From NCBI GenBank assembly GCA_035403465.1, contig DAONFG010000019.1, forward strand, positions 1-59,971: 59,971 nt of DNA, in the 5' to 3' direction. Of the stretch, positions 16,591 through 25,055 are shown one piece after another; within the stretch, counting starts at the first letter, position 1; each line of letters starts with the position of its first letter. A program made the translations under genes and the position numbers. Below the pieces are notes generated by a model. The model was not told the DNA's origin. It was given only the letters and a program-made list of their open reading frames with translations, and searched no databases. This stretch comes from JAAYBQ01 sp035403465. Lineage in GTDB: Bacteria; Spirochaetota; UBA4802; UBA5550.

Positions 16591-18291
16591 TTATTCGGTA
16601 TAGAACCGCCTTATCTCCTCAATTATTCTATCAGCAGGAATATTCTGTAATTCCTTTTTATCTCTCTCCTTAACTTCAAGTTCACCATTAGCAAAGAATC
16701 CTTTACCGGCAGTTATCCTGAGCGGTATACCGATAAGGTCAGCATCTGCGAACTTAAATCCCGGGCTGGCCTTTCTGTCATCATAAAGCACTTCGATCCC
16801 CGCGTCGAGCATCTTATCATAAATCCTGTCGATTGCAGCTGTCTCTTCGTCGGTCTTCGCGATCCCGATAAAGTGCACCTGGAACGGGGCCACTGATTTA
16901 GGCCAGATTATTCCTCGCTCGTCGTTATTCTGTTCCACGACAGCAGCCATTGTCCTGTTTACGCCGATTCCGTAGCACCCCATAATAGGAGTGACCCCTT
17001 TACCGTTTTCATCAAGGACCGTGACCTTCATTGTCTCAGTATACTTGTAGCCAAGTTTGAATATATGTCCGACTTCGATTCCCTTCTTTTCGTACAATGC
17101 TGATCCGCATTTAGGACAGATGTCACCTGCATGTGCAGTTGTAATATCAGCTTCCTCATTAATTTTAAAATCCCTGCCGGGATTTACTCCTGAATAATGT
17201 GTATCCGTTTTATTTGCGCCGGTAATCGCGTTGTTCATATCTTTAACTGAAATGTCGTATACTATGCGTATATCCCTGGATGTTACGGGCCCTGCAAATC
17301 CCACGGGCGCACCGGTGAATTCCTCTACAACCGAATCGATGGTAAGGTGGAGTTCATGTGAACCGAGATAATTGTTAAGTTTGTGTTCATTCACTTCCCT
17401 GCTGCCGGGAACTACAACAAGCACAGGTTTACCGTCAGCCGCATAAACAATACTCTTGAGGAAGGTGTCCTCTTCGCATTTAAAAAATTTCACAAGATCA
17501 TCGATTGTTTTTATACCCGGGGTGTGCACCTCTTTCAGTTCGTCCATTGAAACTGCGTTTTCCAGAACCGGTCTTTTATATTCAGCCTTTTCACTGTTTG
17601 CCCTGTACTCGCATTTATCGCAGATCAGCAGAGTCTCCTCGCCGACCTCGGACGCCACCATGAACTCCTCGGACGTACTGCCTCCCATATTTCCCGAATC
17701 GGCCTGCACCGGGATTGTTTCCAGTCCGCACCTGGCAAAAATCCGCCTGTAGGCTAAAGCCATCGCGTTGTATGACCGGTCAAGTCCCGCCTGGTCAATG
17801 TCGAAGGAATAGGCGTCCTTCATGATGAATTCCTTGCTGCGGATTACTCCGAACCTGGGTCGTATTTCATCACGAAACTTTGTGTTTATCTGGTAAAGAT
17901 TTACAGGCAGGTCCCTGTATGATGAGATCACTGAACGTACAAGGTTTGTAAATGATTCCTCGTGCGTGGGACCAAGGGCGTATTCAAGACCGTTCCGGTC
18001 TTCAATGCGTATCATTTCAGGTCCCATGATAAACCACCTGCCGGACTCCTTCCAGTAATCCGCGTTTGTAAGTTCAGGCATTAGGCATTCATGTGCCCCT
18101 GCCCTGTCCATCTCCTGTTTGATTATGCCCGTAATCTTCCGGAGGACCCGAAGTCCAAGTGGCAGGTATGCATACATACCTGCAGATTCCTTACGGATCA
18201 GCCCGGACCGCATCATAAGCCTGTGGCTCATTACAACAGCGTCTGAGGGATTCTCTTTTAGAGTCGGAAGAATATATTTTGAGACTCTCAT
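16591..18291 (-). CDS. proS: Prolyl-tRNA synthetase
   Basis: 566 residues, the bacterial type with an editing (INS) domain inserted between class II motifs 2 and 3. Motif 2 is around FRDEIRPRFGVIRSKEF, the editing domain covers roughly 235-385, and motif 3 is GIGVNRTMAAVVEQ. The anticodon-binding domain follows to the end (RIYDKMLDAGIEVLYDDRK). It charges tRNA-Pro in the cytoplasm. I start at ATG 18289-18291 with AGAGG 9 bases upstream; an in-frame TTG two codons earlier has no support. Monocistronic. Confidence 0.97.
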   Translation of the reverse strand: MRVSKYILPTLKENPSDAVVMSHRLMMRSGLIRKESAGMYAYLPLGLRVLRKITGIIKQEMDRAGAHECLMPELTNADYWKESGRWFIMGPEMIRIEDRNGLEYALGPTHEESFTNLVRSVISSYRDLPVNLYQINTKFRDEIRPRFGVIRSKEFIMKDAYSFDIDQAGLDRSYNAMALAYRRIFARCGLETIPVQADSGNMGGSTSEEFMVASEVGEETLLICDKCEYRANSEKAEYKRPVLENAVSMDELKEVHTPGIKTIDDLVKFFKCEEDTFLKSIVYAADGKPVLVVVPGSREVNEHKLNNYLGSHELHLTIDSVVEEFTGAPVGFAGPVTSRDIRIVYDISVKDMNNAITGANKTDTHYSGVNPGRDFKINEEADITTAHAGDICPKCGSALYEKKGIEVGHIFKLGYKYTETMKVTVLDENGKGVTPIMGCYGIGVNRTMAAVVEQNNDERGIIWPKSVAPFQVHFIGIAKTDEETAAIDRIYDKMLDAGIEVLYDDRKASPGFKFADADLIGIPLRITAGKGFFANGELEVKERDKKELQNIPADRIIEEIRRFYTE

Positions 18292-18479
18292 ACACAATAA
18301 CCTCTGGTATATTTCTGATATTCATGTTATAAAAACAAAATTTTGGAGCTTATCTGTAACTTTTTCATAACACTGGATAAAATCATGAACGGCATATAAA
18401 TATCAAGATATTTTCATTACATATGCATCTTTTGATACTGGTGATAGACGCTGATTCTTCAGTTTTTGTGAAATAAATT

Positions 18480-18508
18480 TTGCAATTCCCTTCAACTTAT
18501 ATTACAAT
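18480..18508 (+). promoter_or_regulatory. Candidate promoter of the His-rich small gene
   Basis: TTGCAA (18480-18485) and TACAAT (18503-18508) are separated by exactly 17 bases, 30 bases before the start codon. Confidence 0.55.
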
Positions 18509-18538
18509 TAATTAACCATTAATCCTCGGGAGGCGCTT

Positions 18539-18736
18539 ATGAAAACCGGTGATTATAAAAGAATTTTTATCAGAAAAGATGAACATCCTCATGAACATGG
18601 CGACAGCATGAAACAAAGTATTCATGAGAACAGGCAGACACACGGGCTCGACCACATCCGTGACCACAAATTTTCACTTAACCACGAACAGATCATGGAT
18701 ATACACAACAGGGAACGGAATAAAACACACTCATAG
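18539..18736 (+). CDS. Small histidine-rich protein
   Basis: 65 residues, no known family. It contains 10 histidines spread along its length, many next to acidic residues (DEHPHEHGD), plus Arg and Asn, and no Cys, signal peptide or membrane helix. It is likely soluble and partly disordered; metal binding is a guess from composition. Expression is well supported: GGGAGG (18528-18533) 5 bases before ATG 18539, a promoter with ideal spacing, and a perfect hairpin just after the stop. Monocistronic. Confidence 0.62.
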   Translation: MKTGDYKRIFIRKDEHPHEHGDSMKQSIHENRQTHGLDHIRDHKFSLNHEQIMDIHNRERNKTHS

Positions 18737-18752
18737 AGCCCGTTTATTCGCT

Positions 18753-18780
18753 GTAGATGCGCAGAGAACTGCGCATCTAC
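18753..18780. terminator. Perfect 12-bp hairpin after the His-rich gene
   Basis: GTAGATGCGCAG (18753-18764), a 4-base AGAA loop and CTGCGCATCTAC (18769-18780) form a perfect stem. The following sequence is only moderately T-rich (TTATTATA), so it may be a terminator or an RNA-stabilising stem. Confidence 0.6.
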
Positions 18781-18851
18781 TTATTATACACAGTACTCAA
18801 TCTCCCGAATAAACATGTTGACTGAATTTATTAATACAATGTAATACCGGC

Positions 18852-19550
18852 ATGGAACATGCCGCAATAATAGACATTCGCACTCCTGATGAAATATGCA
18901 TAAACCTCGAAAAAGCCGGTCTGCATATTTTGAGGATTCCCCCGACGGACAGGCTCCAGGGACCGCTATCCGCTCATCCCGACATGCAGCTTTTCATACA
19001 TGATAATAATGCTTTTGTACAACCGCATATAGATAAATCATTCCTTCATCAACTTGAAAAATTCTGCAATACTACTCTATGCAAAACCGAACTGCATCCT
19101 GAATACCCCGGCGACATAGCATATAACGTCGCATGTACAGGCAGGTTTGCCATACACAGCCTTGAACGGACCGATCCTGCGATACTGCATTATCTCAGAG
19201 ATATAGGCACCTGCCTGATCGATACGAGGCAGGGGTACTCGAAGTGTTCAACGCTGATAGTCGATGAGACGAGTATTATCACAGCTGACCGGTCTATTGA
19301 TAAATCAGCACGTGAGGCTGGGATGAGTTCGCTGCTCATAGGCGCGGGACATGTAGACCTCCCCGGATATAAGTATGGTTTCATAGGCGGAGCGACAGGC
19401 AGGTTCATGGACATGGTCCTTTTTACCGGGAGCATTGAAGGGCACCCGGACAGGGACAGGATTCATGCATTTATTGAATCCAGGGGACTAAAAGTAAAAA
19501 TTCTTTCACAGCAGAAAGTACTGGATATCGGTTCGATAATAATCATCTAA
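18852..19550 (+). CDS. DUF6873-like protein (guanidino-modifying-enzyme fold)
   Basis: 232 residues. The layout matches what I know of DUF6873 'GME fold' proteins, found mostly in Clostridia: PGDIAYNVACTGRF, then a RQGYSKCSTLIVDETSIIT stretch, GYKYGFIGGATGR, FTGSI..H.D and a terminal LDIGSIIII. The GME superfamily includes arginine deiminases and amidinotransferases that attack guanidines through a Cys. Here the Cys of QGYSKCST is a candidate, but the catalytic His/Glu set is not clearly identifiable, so activity is open. The ribosome binding site is weak. It stands alone and converges on the Tim44-like gene. Confidence 0.65.
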   Translation: MEHAAIIDIRTPDEICINLEKAGLHILRIPPTDRLQGPLSAHPDMQLFIHDNNAFVQPHIDKSFLHQLEKFCNTTLCKTELHPEYPGDIAYNVACTGRFAIHSLERTDPAILHYLRDIGTCLIDTRQGYSKCSTLIVDETSIITADRSIDKSAREAGMSSLLIGAGHVDLPGYKYGFIGGATGRFMDMVLFTGSIEGHPDRDRIHAFIESRGLKVKILSQQKVLDIGSIIII

Positions 19551-19634
19551 AGTGATGTTTAAAAACAGATTGATACGCTGCAAAAGTGATGATTCATCTT
19601 CAAACATTATTAATGATTACTACCGGCACGGTGC

Positions 19635-21458
19635 TCAGGCAGAGATCCCGTACTCCTCCCTGATGGAATCCATGAGTTCTTTTTCCTCTTCGGTTACTTC
19701 ATCTATGGCTGCAGCTTTTTCCATTAGCTTGTAAATTTTAGCCCTCTTCTTCGGGTCTTCCGGCATCTTTATTACCAGGTTTCCGTTTAGCGCCATGTCA
19801 AAGAGTGGTTCAATTTTATCCACGTTGTAACCCCACGTTGAAGCAAGGTCAAGTGCGAATGCATGTTCATCTTCGCTCATGTCGCCGTCCGCTGCGATCA
19901 CAACCATTATATTGTTAAACGCGAAGTCACGTACATCCATAAGTTTGTCAATCATTGCCGGATCAACATTATATCCGAAATCAGATTTAAACTCGCTGCG
20001 GAAGTCGTTGTATTCGGACATGGTCATAAGCTCAGTGATAATCCATTCATTACTTGTACTGTTGAGCGGCATGTCGCAGTATTCACACTTTATATTCAGC
20101 GAATTCTGTACGGGAGCACCGCAATTTGCACATGTATGGGCATAGATTGATCCTTTTGAAGCAGACGCATTTTTGTCCCTGCTCATCACCACTACTTCAG
20201 TGCCGGACATGAGGGCCTGGTCAATCTTCTTTGCCCTGTTTCCATCAATGCTGACACGCTGCGAAGAAGATTTTATTGCCACAAAGAGATTATTCATGTT
20301 TCCGCTTTCGCTGACACCCACAAGGTATACATCGTTAAGGAAGATACGGTTGTAGGCCATTGTACCTCCTGTCATCCGTGACTTTATTTTTTCAAATACA
20401 TTATCGCTGACAAAACGTCTCATTATCGACGGATCATTGTAAGCTGTCGCTGTTATGATCTGCAGGTAACCGTTGCTTGCCTTGTCCTCAACCAGCTGCA
20501 CTGAAAAATCCTCGTTTTCGTTTATGAGTCCCCTGATCTTTTCATTCAGGTCATCGGACTTATCCAGTTTGGGATTGGAACTGATATAGTCATCGGCCTG
20601 TGTAATTTCAGATAGTACCCAGTCATATTCACCCGAGTTCGTCTGCGTTCCGCATGATTCGCACCTGCTTAGTTCGCCCATATCAGAAGGCAGAGGCGCA
20701 CCGCAGGCGGGGCAATTATCTGTTTCGTAAATGTCTTTCCTGGGTTTGCCGCGCTTTTTAAGGAATGACCAGTATTCAACAAACTCCCCGGTACCGCCGG
20801 AATTCAGCGATGGATCCATATCGCTGATAAACCGGTCAGTGATCGATGCATTTATCGCGACATGGATTATGTCATAGAGCCCGTCGGAATCGATCTGGTC
20901 AATGTATATGTTCTTCACAGTGACATCTTCAAGCGTGTTCCTCTGCTTAAGGAGCTGCATCATCTTAAACTGGGTATTGAACCGCTGGTACACTCCGTCG
21001 GATATGAACTTCCTGACCCCGGAAATGTCCTGGTTTTCCCATGCGTACTGTATTTTAAGGAAAGCGATCTTTACATTAGCCTTGAAGTTCTCTTCATTGA
21101 AATCTGGATTGTTTTTGATGAAATTATCGTAACCCTTAGCCTTTTTTACACCTTCACCTGTGGGAAGCTGGTTATAGACTGTCTGCGCCTTGACCTTCTT
21201 CTTTGTGACATATGAAAAGATTACAAAACCGCCCGCAAGTACACTAACTGAAATTACATTAAGAGGAAATGGCAGCTCAATAAGAAGCCGTATTATCAGG
21301 TAGATAAGAAATCCTATGCCGTCACCTCCGCTGTCTCCGCCGCTGCCTCCACCGGAATCACCCCCCGCACCACCTGCCCGTGCATAAATAATCATGGCTG
21401 AAAACATAGCAACAAGACTCAGGAATGCGATCAGGTGATAACGCCTCTTTGGCAGCAT
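19635..21458 (-). CDS. Tim44-like / zinc ribbon / TerB multidomain membrane protein
   Basis: 607 residues. An N-terminal hydrophobic helix is followed by a Gly/Ser/Asp-rich stretch, then one or two membrane helices ending before KKKVKAQ. A first Tim44-like domain spans about 105-230, with a zinc ribbon (CPAC...CESC) near 240-265. A second Tim44-like domain spans about 280-415, with a second ribbon (CANC...CEYC) near 450-470. A C-terminal TerB-like helical domain follows (VIAADGDMSEDEH, MEKAAAIDEVTEEEKEL). The whole looks like a membrane-anchored sensor or assembly scaffold. I start at ATG 21456-21458, which has GAGG 8-11 bases upstream; an ATG at 21476 is possible. Function unproven. Confidence 0.78.
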   Translation of the reverse strand: MLPKRRYHLIAFLSLVAMFSAMIIYARAGGAGGDSGGGSGGDSGGDGIGFLIYLIIRLLIELPFPLNVISVSVLAGGFVIFSYVTKKKVKAQTVYNQLPTGEGVKKAKGYDNFIKNNPDFNEENFKANVKIAFLKIQYAWENQDISGVRKFISDGVYQRFNTQFKMMQLLKQRNTLEDVTVKNIYIDQIDSDGLYDIIHVAINASITDRFISDMDPSLNSGGTGEFVEYWSFLKKRGKPRKDIYETDNCPACGAPLPSDMGELSRCESCGTQTNSGEYDWVLSEITQADDYISSNPKLDKSDDLNEKIRGLINENEDFSVQLVEDKASNGYLQIITATAYNDPSIMRRFVSDNVFEKIKSRMTGGTMAYNRIFLNDVYLVGVSESGNMNNLFVAIKSSSQRVSIDGNRAKKIDQALMSGTEVVVMSRDKNASASKGSIYAHTCANCGAPVQNSLNIKCEYCDMPLNSTSNEWIITELMTMSEYNDFRSEFKSDFGYNVDPAMIDKLMDVRDFAFNNIMVVIAADGDMSEDEHAFALDLASTWGYNVDKIEPLFDMALNGNLVIKMPEDPKKRAKIYKLMEKAAAIDEVTEEEKELMDSIREEYGISA

Positions 21459-21544
21459 AGATTTTGACCTCGTCATACGGAGTTGAAGAATAAGAAGTGC
21501 TGATGAATATATTAACTGAATTCTGTCAGATTTTCAAGTGAAAA

Positions 21545-22978
21545 TTATACAATATCAACACAGATAAGGCATATATCATCATCAAATGATTCGCTCCCGC
21601 GAAAAATAATAAGTTCACCGTAAAGGGTTTCAACAAAATCCCTGCAAGTCAGCGACCTGATGTCGAGCATTCGCCTGTAAATATCATCACCAAAATCTAT
21701 ATCATGGTTGTCCTTTTTTTTAGCTTCAACAAGCCCGTCTGTATAGAGTATCAGTTTGGATTTTTCCGGAAGTATTGCCCTGCTGTTTGTATACCTGAAA
21801 CCTTCCGAAGCCAGCTCTCCATTGCTCATTATAGCCAGGGGAATGCTGTGCGCCCTGTCAAGCGTCACGATACTGTGGCTGAGAACAATTGCCGGGGGAT
21901 GATGCCCGGCATTTGAATATATAATTGTCCTGTTGCTCCTGTCATAAACACCATAAAAAGCGGTAACAAAACTCTCATCGGTACGGTTGCCCAACACTTC
22001 ATTCAGGTGGTGCAGCATCATTGCCGGATCAGCAGAATACCTTCTCGATTCAAGTATGCTGCTCTTGATCATAGATGTTATCAGCGCTGCAGGTACACCG
22101 TGCCCCGAAACATCACTCATAAAAATACCGATTTTCCGGTCTGAACTGAATTTAATAAAATCGAGAAGGTCACCGCCTACTGCTTCCATCGGTTTATAAA
22201 TGGAAAAAATATTTGAATCGGGGCTGGATTCAGGTATAAGTTTCTGCTGGATTACCCGGGCCATCTCGAGTTCATCGTTCATAATATCTATTCTGCTTTT
22301 AAGGGCGTTTCTCTCTACCTGAAGCTCATTACTTTTAACCGCTATCTCTTTCCTCAGGAGAAAATCCTTCCTGGTAAAAAGTTCTATGAGGTAACATGCG
22401 GACATTCCCATAATATTTGACGCGATGAAGAAAAAGTTGTTATTTATAAATATTTTAATCATATCCGGTGATTTGAGAAGTCCCTGGAACCCGATAGCAG
22501 TTACCTCGTATGCAAGGACAATCATCCATCCGCATATCGTAGCATAGAAGAACCTTAGTTTTACAAAGGTATAAGCCCACATCATTACAAGCAGGAGCCC
22601 GGCATAGTAGAAGAGGCTCCCCTCAATTTCAACAGTAATGCCGATCATTACAACAATTCCAAAACCGGCAATAAGTGAAACTACCGAGAGTATTAGCTGC
22701 ATATACTTTTTAAGAACCACGGTAAAGGACAAACCGAATACTATTAAAAGTGCGGGATCAACAACACCGAACCGGATAAACCATATCCTGTATTTTGAAA
22801 TCGGAGTGATGAGGGAATCAAGCACCCCGAAAACCGAATACAGGATTATACCCATGATCAGCGCCACCCTTATTGTCATTAGTGACTTGTCATAATAATC
22901 AGAAATGAATTCAGTTTCGAGTACAGGATCATTAAATTTCAACTGCCGCCTGACAAATTTCAAAACTGCACCCCCCAT
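21545..22978 (-). CDS. Membrane-anchored SpoIIE/RsbU-type PP2C phosphatase
   Basis: 477 residues. The N-terminal half has about six membrane helices, then a coiled coil (KSNELQVERNALKSRIDIMNDELEM as heptads, ~215-245) and a SpoIIE phosphatase domain. All metal-binding acidic residues are present: GGDLLDF, MSDVSGHG, YTDGLVEA and DDDICLI. Such enzymes dephosphorylate STAS-domain proteins in response to a signal sensed by the membrane part. The start is uncertain: ATG 22978 lacks an obvious site, while a G-rich run at its beginning could serve a TTG five codons later. It is about 60 bases downstream of the Tim44-like gene's start and reads in the same direction. Confidence 0.85.
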   Translation of the reverse strand: MGGAVLKFVRRQLKFNDPVLETEFISDYYDKSLMTIRVALIMGIILYSVFGVLDSLITPISKYRIWFIRFGVVDPALLIVFGLSFTVVLKKYMQLILSVVSLIAGFGIVVMIGITVEIEGSLFYYAGLLLVMMWAYTFVKLRFFYATICGWMIVLAYEVTAIGFQGLLKSPDMIKIFINNNFFFIASNIMGMSACYLIELFTRKDFLLRKEIAVKSNELQVERNALKSRIDIMNDELEMARVIQQKLIPESSPDSNIFSIYKPMEAVGGDLLDFIKFSSDRKIGIFMSDVSGHGVPAALITSMIKSSILESRRYSADPAMMLHHLNEVLGNRTDESFVTAFYGVYDRSNRTIIYSNAGHHPPAIVLSHSIVTLDRAHSIPLAIMSNGELASEGFRYTNSRAILPEKSKLILYTDGLVEAKKKDNHDIDFGDDIYRRMLDIRSLTCRDFVETLYGELIIFRGSESFDDDICLICVDIV

Positions 22979-23299
22979 AAGTCATACCGATTTTTTCTAA
23001 AACTAATCCTGAAATTAAAAAGTCTGATGTATTAAATGTTTAACTAATTAAGCCGTAAAAGTCAAAAAAACTGCAATGATAAGGCAAACTTATAAATCCG
23101 GATTTTCTGATTAGCGTATAGACGAATATGATGCAGTTAATAAAAAAATATTAATTATAGAAACTGTTTAAATATTTATTTGATTTTTCATTATCCCCCC
23201 GGTATTAATAAACATATACTTAGACATTAATTTTCAGATTAATATACATACTGGAATCTACGATCAAAAAGCTGAAATCTGAATTACGGAGAACCTGAG
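22979..23299. other. 321-base divergent intergenic region
   Basis: AT-rich gap between the divergent phosphatase (minus) and PilZ (plus) genes. No credible gene is present. A weak promoter pair TTGATT (23180-23185) and TATTAA (23203-23208) with a 17-base spacer could drive the PilZ gene. Confidence 0.45.
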
Positions 23300-23677
23300 A
23301 TGGCGGTAAAAACCGGAATAAATAAGAATGAAGAACGTGAATTCATCAGAAAAGACATACTTGATTCTTTCCAGATTTTCATGACAATCCCGTATTTCGG
23401 ATCACAGAAAATCTCAATAATGGATATGAGCATGAAAGGGTTGTCATTCAGGGCAGAGCCGGGCATGAAAATAAAAGAGGGCGCAAAACTTGACTGTTAC
23501 CTCTACCTTAACAGCAGCATCAGGATTCCTCTCCAGTTATCGATCGTTCATAAAATTGATGATTGCGGAATATCCAGGGCTGGCTGCGAGATCGCAGATA
23601 CAGAAACGTCCGCTTACAGGGCATATGCAGGTTTTATAAACCTGATGCATTCACTTGAAAAAATCAAGGACAGGTAA
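23300..23677 (+). CDS. PilZ domain protein
   Basis: 125 residues, one PilZ domain. The c-di-GMP contacts are intact: RxxxR as REFIR (about residues 13-17) and DxSxxG as DMSMKG about 25 residues on. GGAG lies 9 bases before ATG 23300. It sits between two SpoIIE phosphatases that read the other way, which hints that c-di-GMP sensing and partner switching are connected here, though no direct link is visible in the sequence. Confidence 0.82.
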   Translation: MAVKTGINKNEEREFIRKDILDSFQIFMTIPYFGSQKISIMDMSMKGLSFRAEPGMKIKEGAKLDCYLYLNSSIRIPLQLSIVHKIDDCGISRAGCEIADTETSAYRAYAGFINLMHSLEKIKDR

Positions 23678-23702
23678 CCAGGACTGTTAGTTACTGTCAG
23701 TT

Positions 23703-25055
23703 TCAGAAAATCTTTTTTATAACAAGCAATGTTATATCGTCGTCCTGACCCTGCTGGTATTCAACAATATCAACAAGAATATTCTGAACAATCTCATTTA
23801 CCGGAAGTTTGGAATGGTGTTTAAATGAATTTATAAGATTTTCATCGCCGAACAGCCTGCCATCTGCATTCTTTGCTTCAGTAACACCATCAGTATAAAG
23901 CAGTATGATATCGCACCTGTTTATTGGTATTTCAACATCCTTCATGCATTCATCAATATCGTCTGTTATGCCGATCCATGTCCCTTCCGTTGAAATTACT
24001 TCTACAGATGAATCAGTACCTCTTAATATCAGCATGTCTGTGTGTTTGCCGGCCAGGGTTATGCTTTTATCCGAAAGATGAACTGCCATAAGTGTCATAT
24101 ACCGTTCAACTTCGAGCCGGATTATATTATTTCTTATTATTTTATTAATTGAAGAGAGAAGCTTTGACGGCTGAAGCCCGGGGTTTGTATCAAGCACGGA
24201 TACTATGCTGGTCTGTGTCATCATCATGATAAGACCGGATTCCACACCGTGCCCGGAAACATCACCTATCGTGACCCACTTTTCTCCTGCTGCAGTTTCA
24301 AAAAAATCATAATAATCTCCTCCAACCTCTTCCGCCGGGAGCATAAGAGCTGCAACCTGGTACTCGCCGAGCCTGTCATTCTTTGGAAGTATAGAGGTCT
24401 GAATCTTTTTGGCCAGCTTCATCTCGCCCCATAGAGCGTCCCTGGCCTTGCGAAGTTCGGTCCTGAGGAAAAATTCCTGCCTGATAAGTTTGTATCTTAC
24501 ATAGTTTATGCTGACAGCGATTATGACTGTGCTGCTCATAAAAAAAAGATTATTTATAATGCTGGTTGTTTCATAGTCCGTGTCGGTGAATAGATTCAGG
24601 AGGACATATATCATTAGAAGTATTATACCATTGATAGCTGAATGGATAGCTTCCCAGGGGAGCAGAAGGTTTACACCTATAATCACAAGATTTATTCCGG
24701 CATAGTAACTCGATTCAAAACCACCCAGGTCGATGGTCATTATAGCAATTACCCCGCCCACTACAAGCGATACCAGGTAACCGTGGATGTACGATAATTT
24801 TCCCGGCCTGGTGCGCTTAATAATAAAATACTGGAAAAGTGGGATAAACGTCCCTATTATCCGGTAAACGGCGAATTTTGGCAACAGCTGGTGCGGCAGG
24901 GTAAAATAATCCAGTATAAAAAAAAGCGGAACAAGGACAAAAGCAAGCGCTGCAAGAGTGGTTGACCATTCATGAACTACCTGGTGTATAAATTGTTTAA
25001 ATGGCTGATCAATTCCCCTTTTAAAATGTTCCCTGTTCTTTCTTGCCATAATCAT
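23703..25055 (-). CDS. Membrane SpoIIE/RsbU-type phosphatase of a partner-switch operon
   Basis: 450 residues: about six membrane helices in the first 195 residues, a short helical linker (ELRKARDALWGEMKLAKKIQ) and a SpoIIE phosphatase domain. Metal ligands are intact: GGDYYDFF, IGDVSGHG, YTDGVTEAKN and DDDITLLV. ATG 25055 overlaps the stop of the methyltransferase gene (ATGA), so it is the last gene of a four-gene operon with HATPase and STAS-like proteins. Its natural substrate is then the phosphorylated STAS-like protein encoded at 26458. Similar in plan to SiaA, but with more membrane helices. Confidence 0.87.
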   Translation of the reverse strand: MIMARKNREHFKRGIDQPFKQFIHQVVHEWSTTLAALAFVLVPLFFILDYFTLPHQLLPKFAVYRIIGTFIPLFQYFIIKRTRPGKLSYIHGYLVSLVVGGVIAIMTIDLGGFESSYYAGINLVIIGVNLLLPWEAIHSAINGIILLMIYVLLNLFTDTDYETTSIINNLFFMSSTVIIAVSINYVRYKLIRQEFFLRTELRKARDALWGEMKLAKKIQTSILPKNDRLGEYQVAALMLPAEEVGGDYYDFFETAAGEKWVTIGDVSGHGVESGLIMMMTQTSIVSVLDTNPGLQPSKLLSSINKIIRNNIIRLEVERYMTLMAVHLSDKSITLAGKHTDMLILRGTDSSVEVISTEGTWIGITDDIDECMKDVEIPINRCDIILLYTDGVTEAKNADGRLFGDENLINSFKHHSKLPVNEIVQNILVDIVEYQQGQDDDITLLVIKKIF

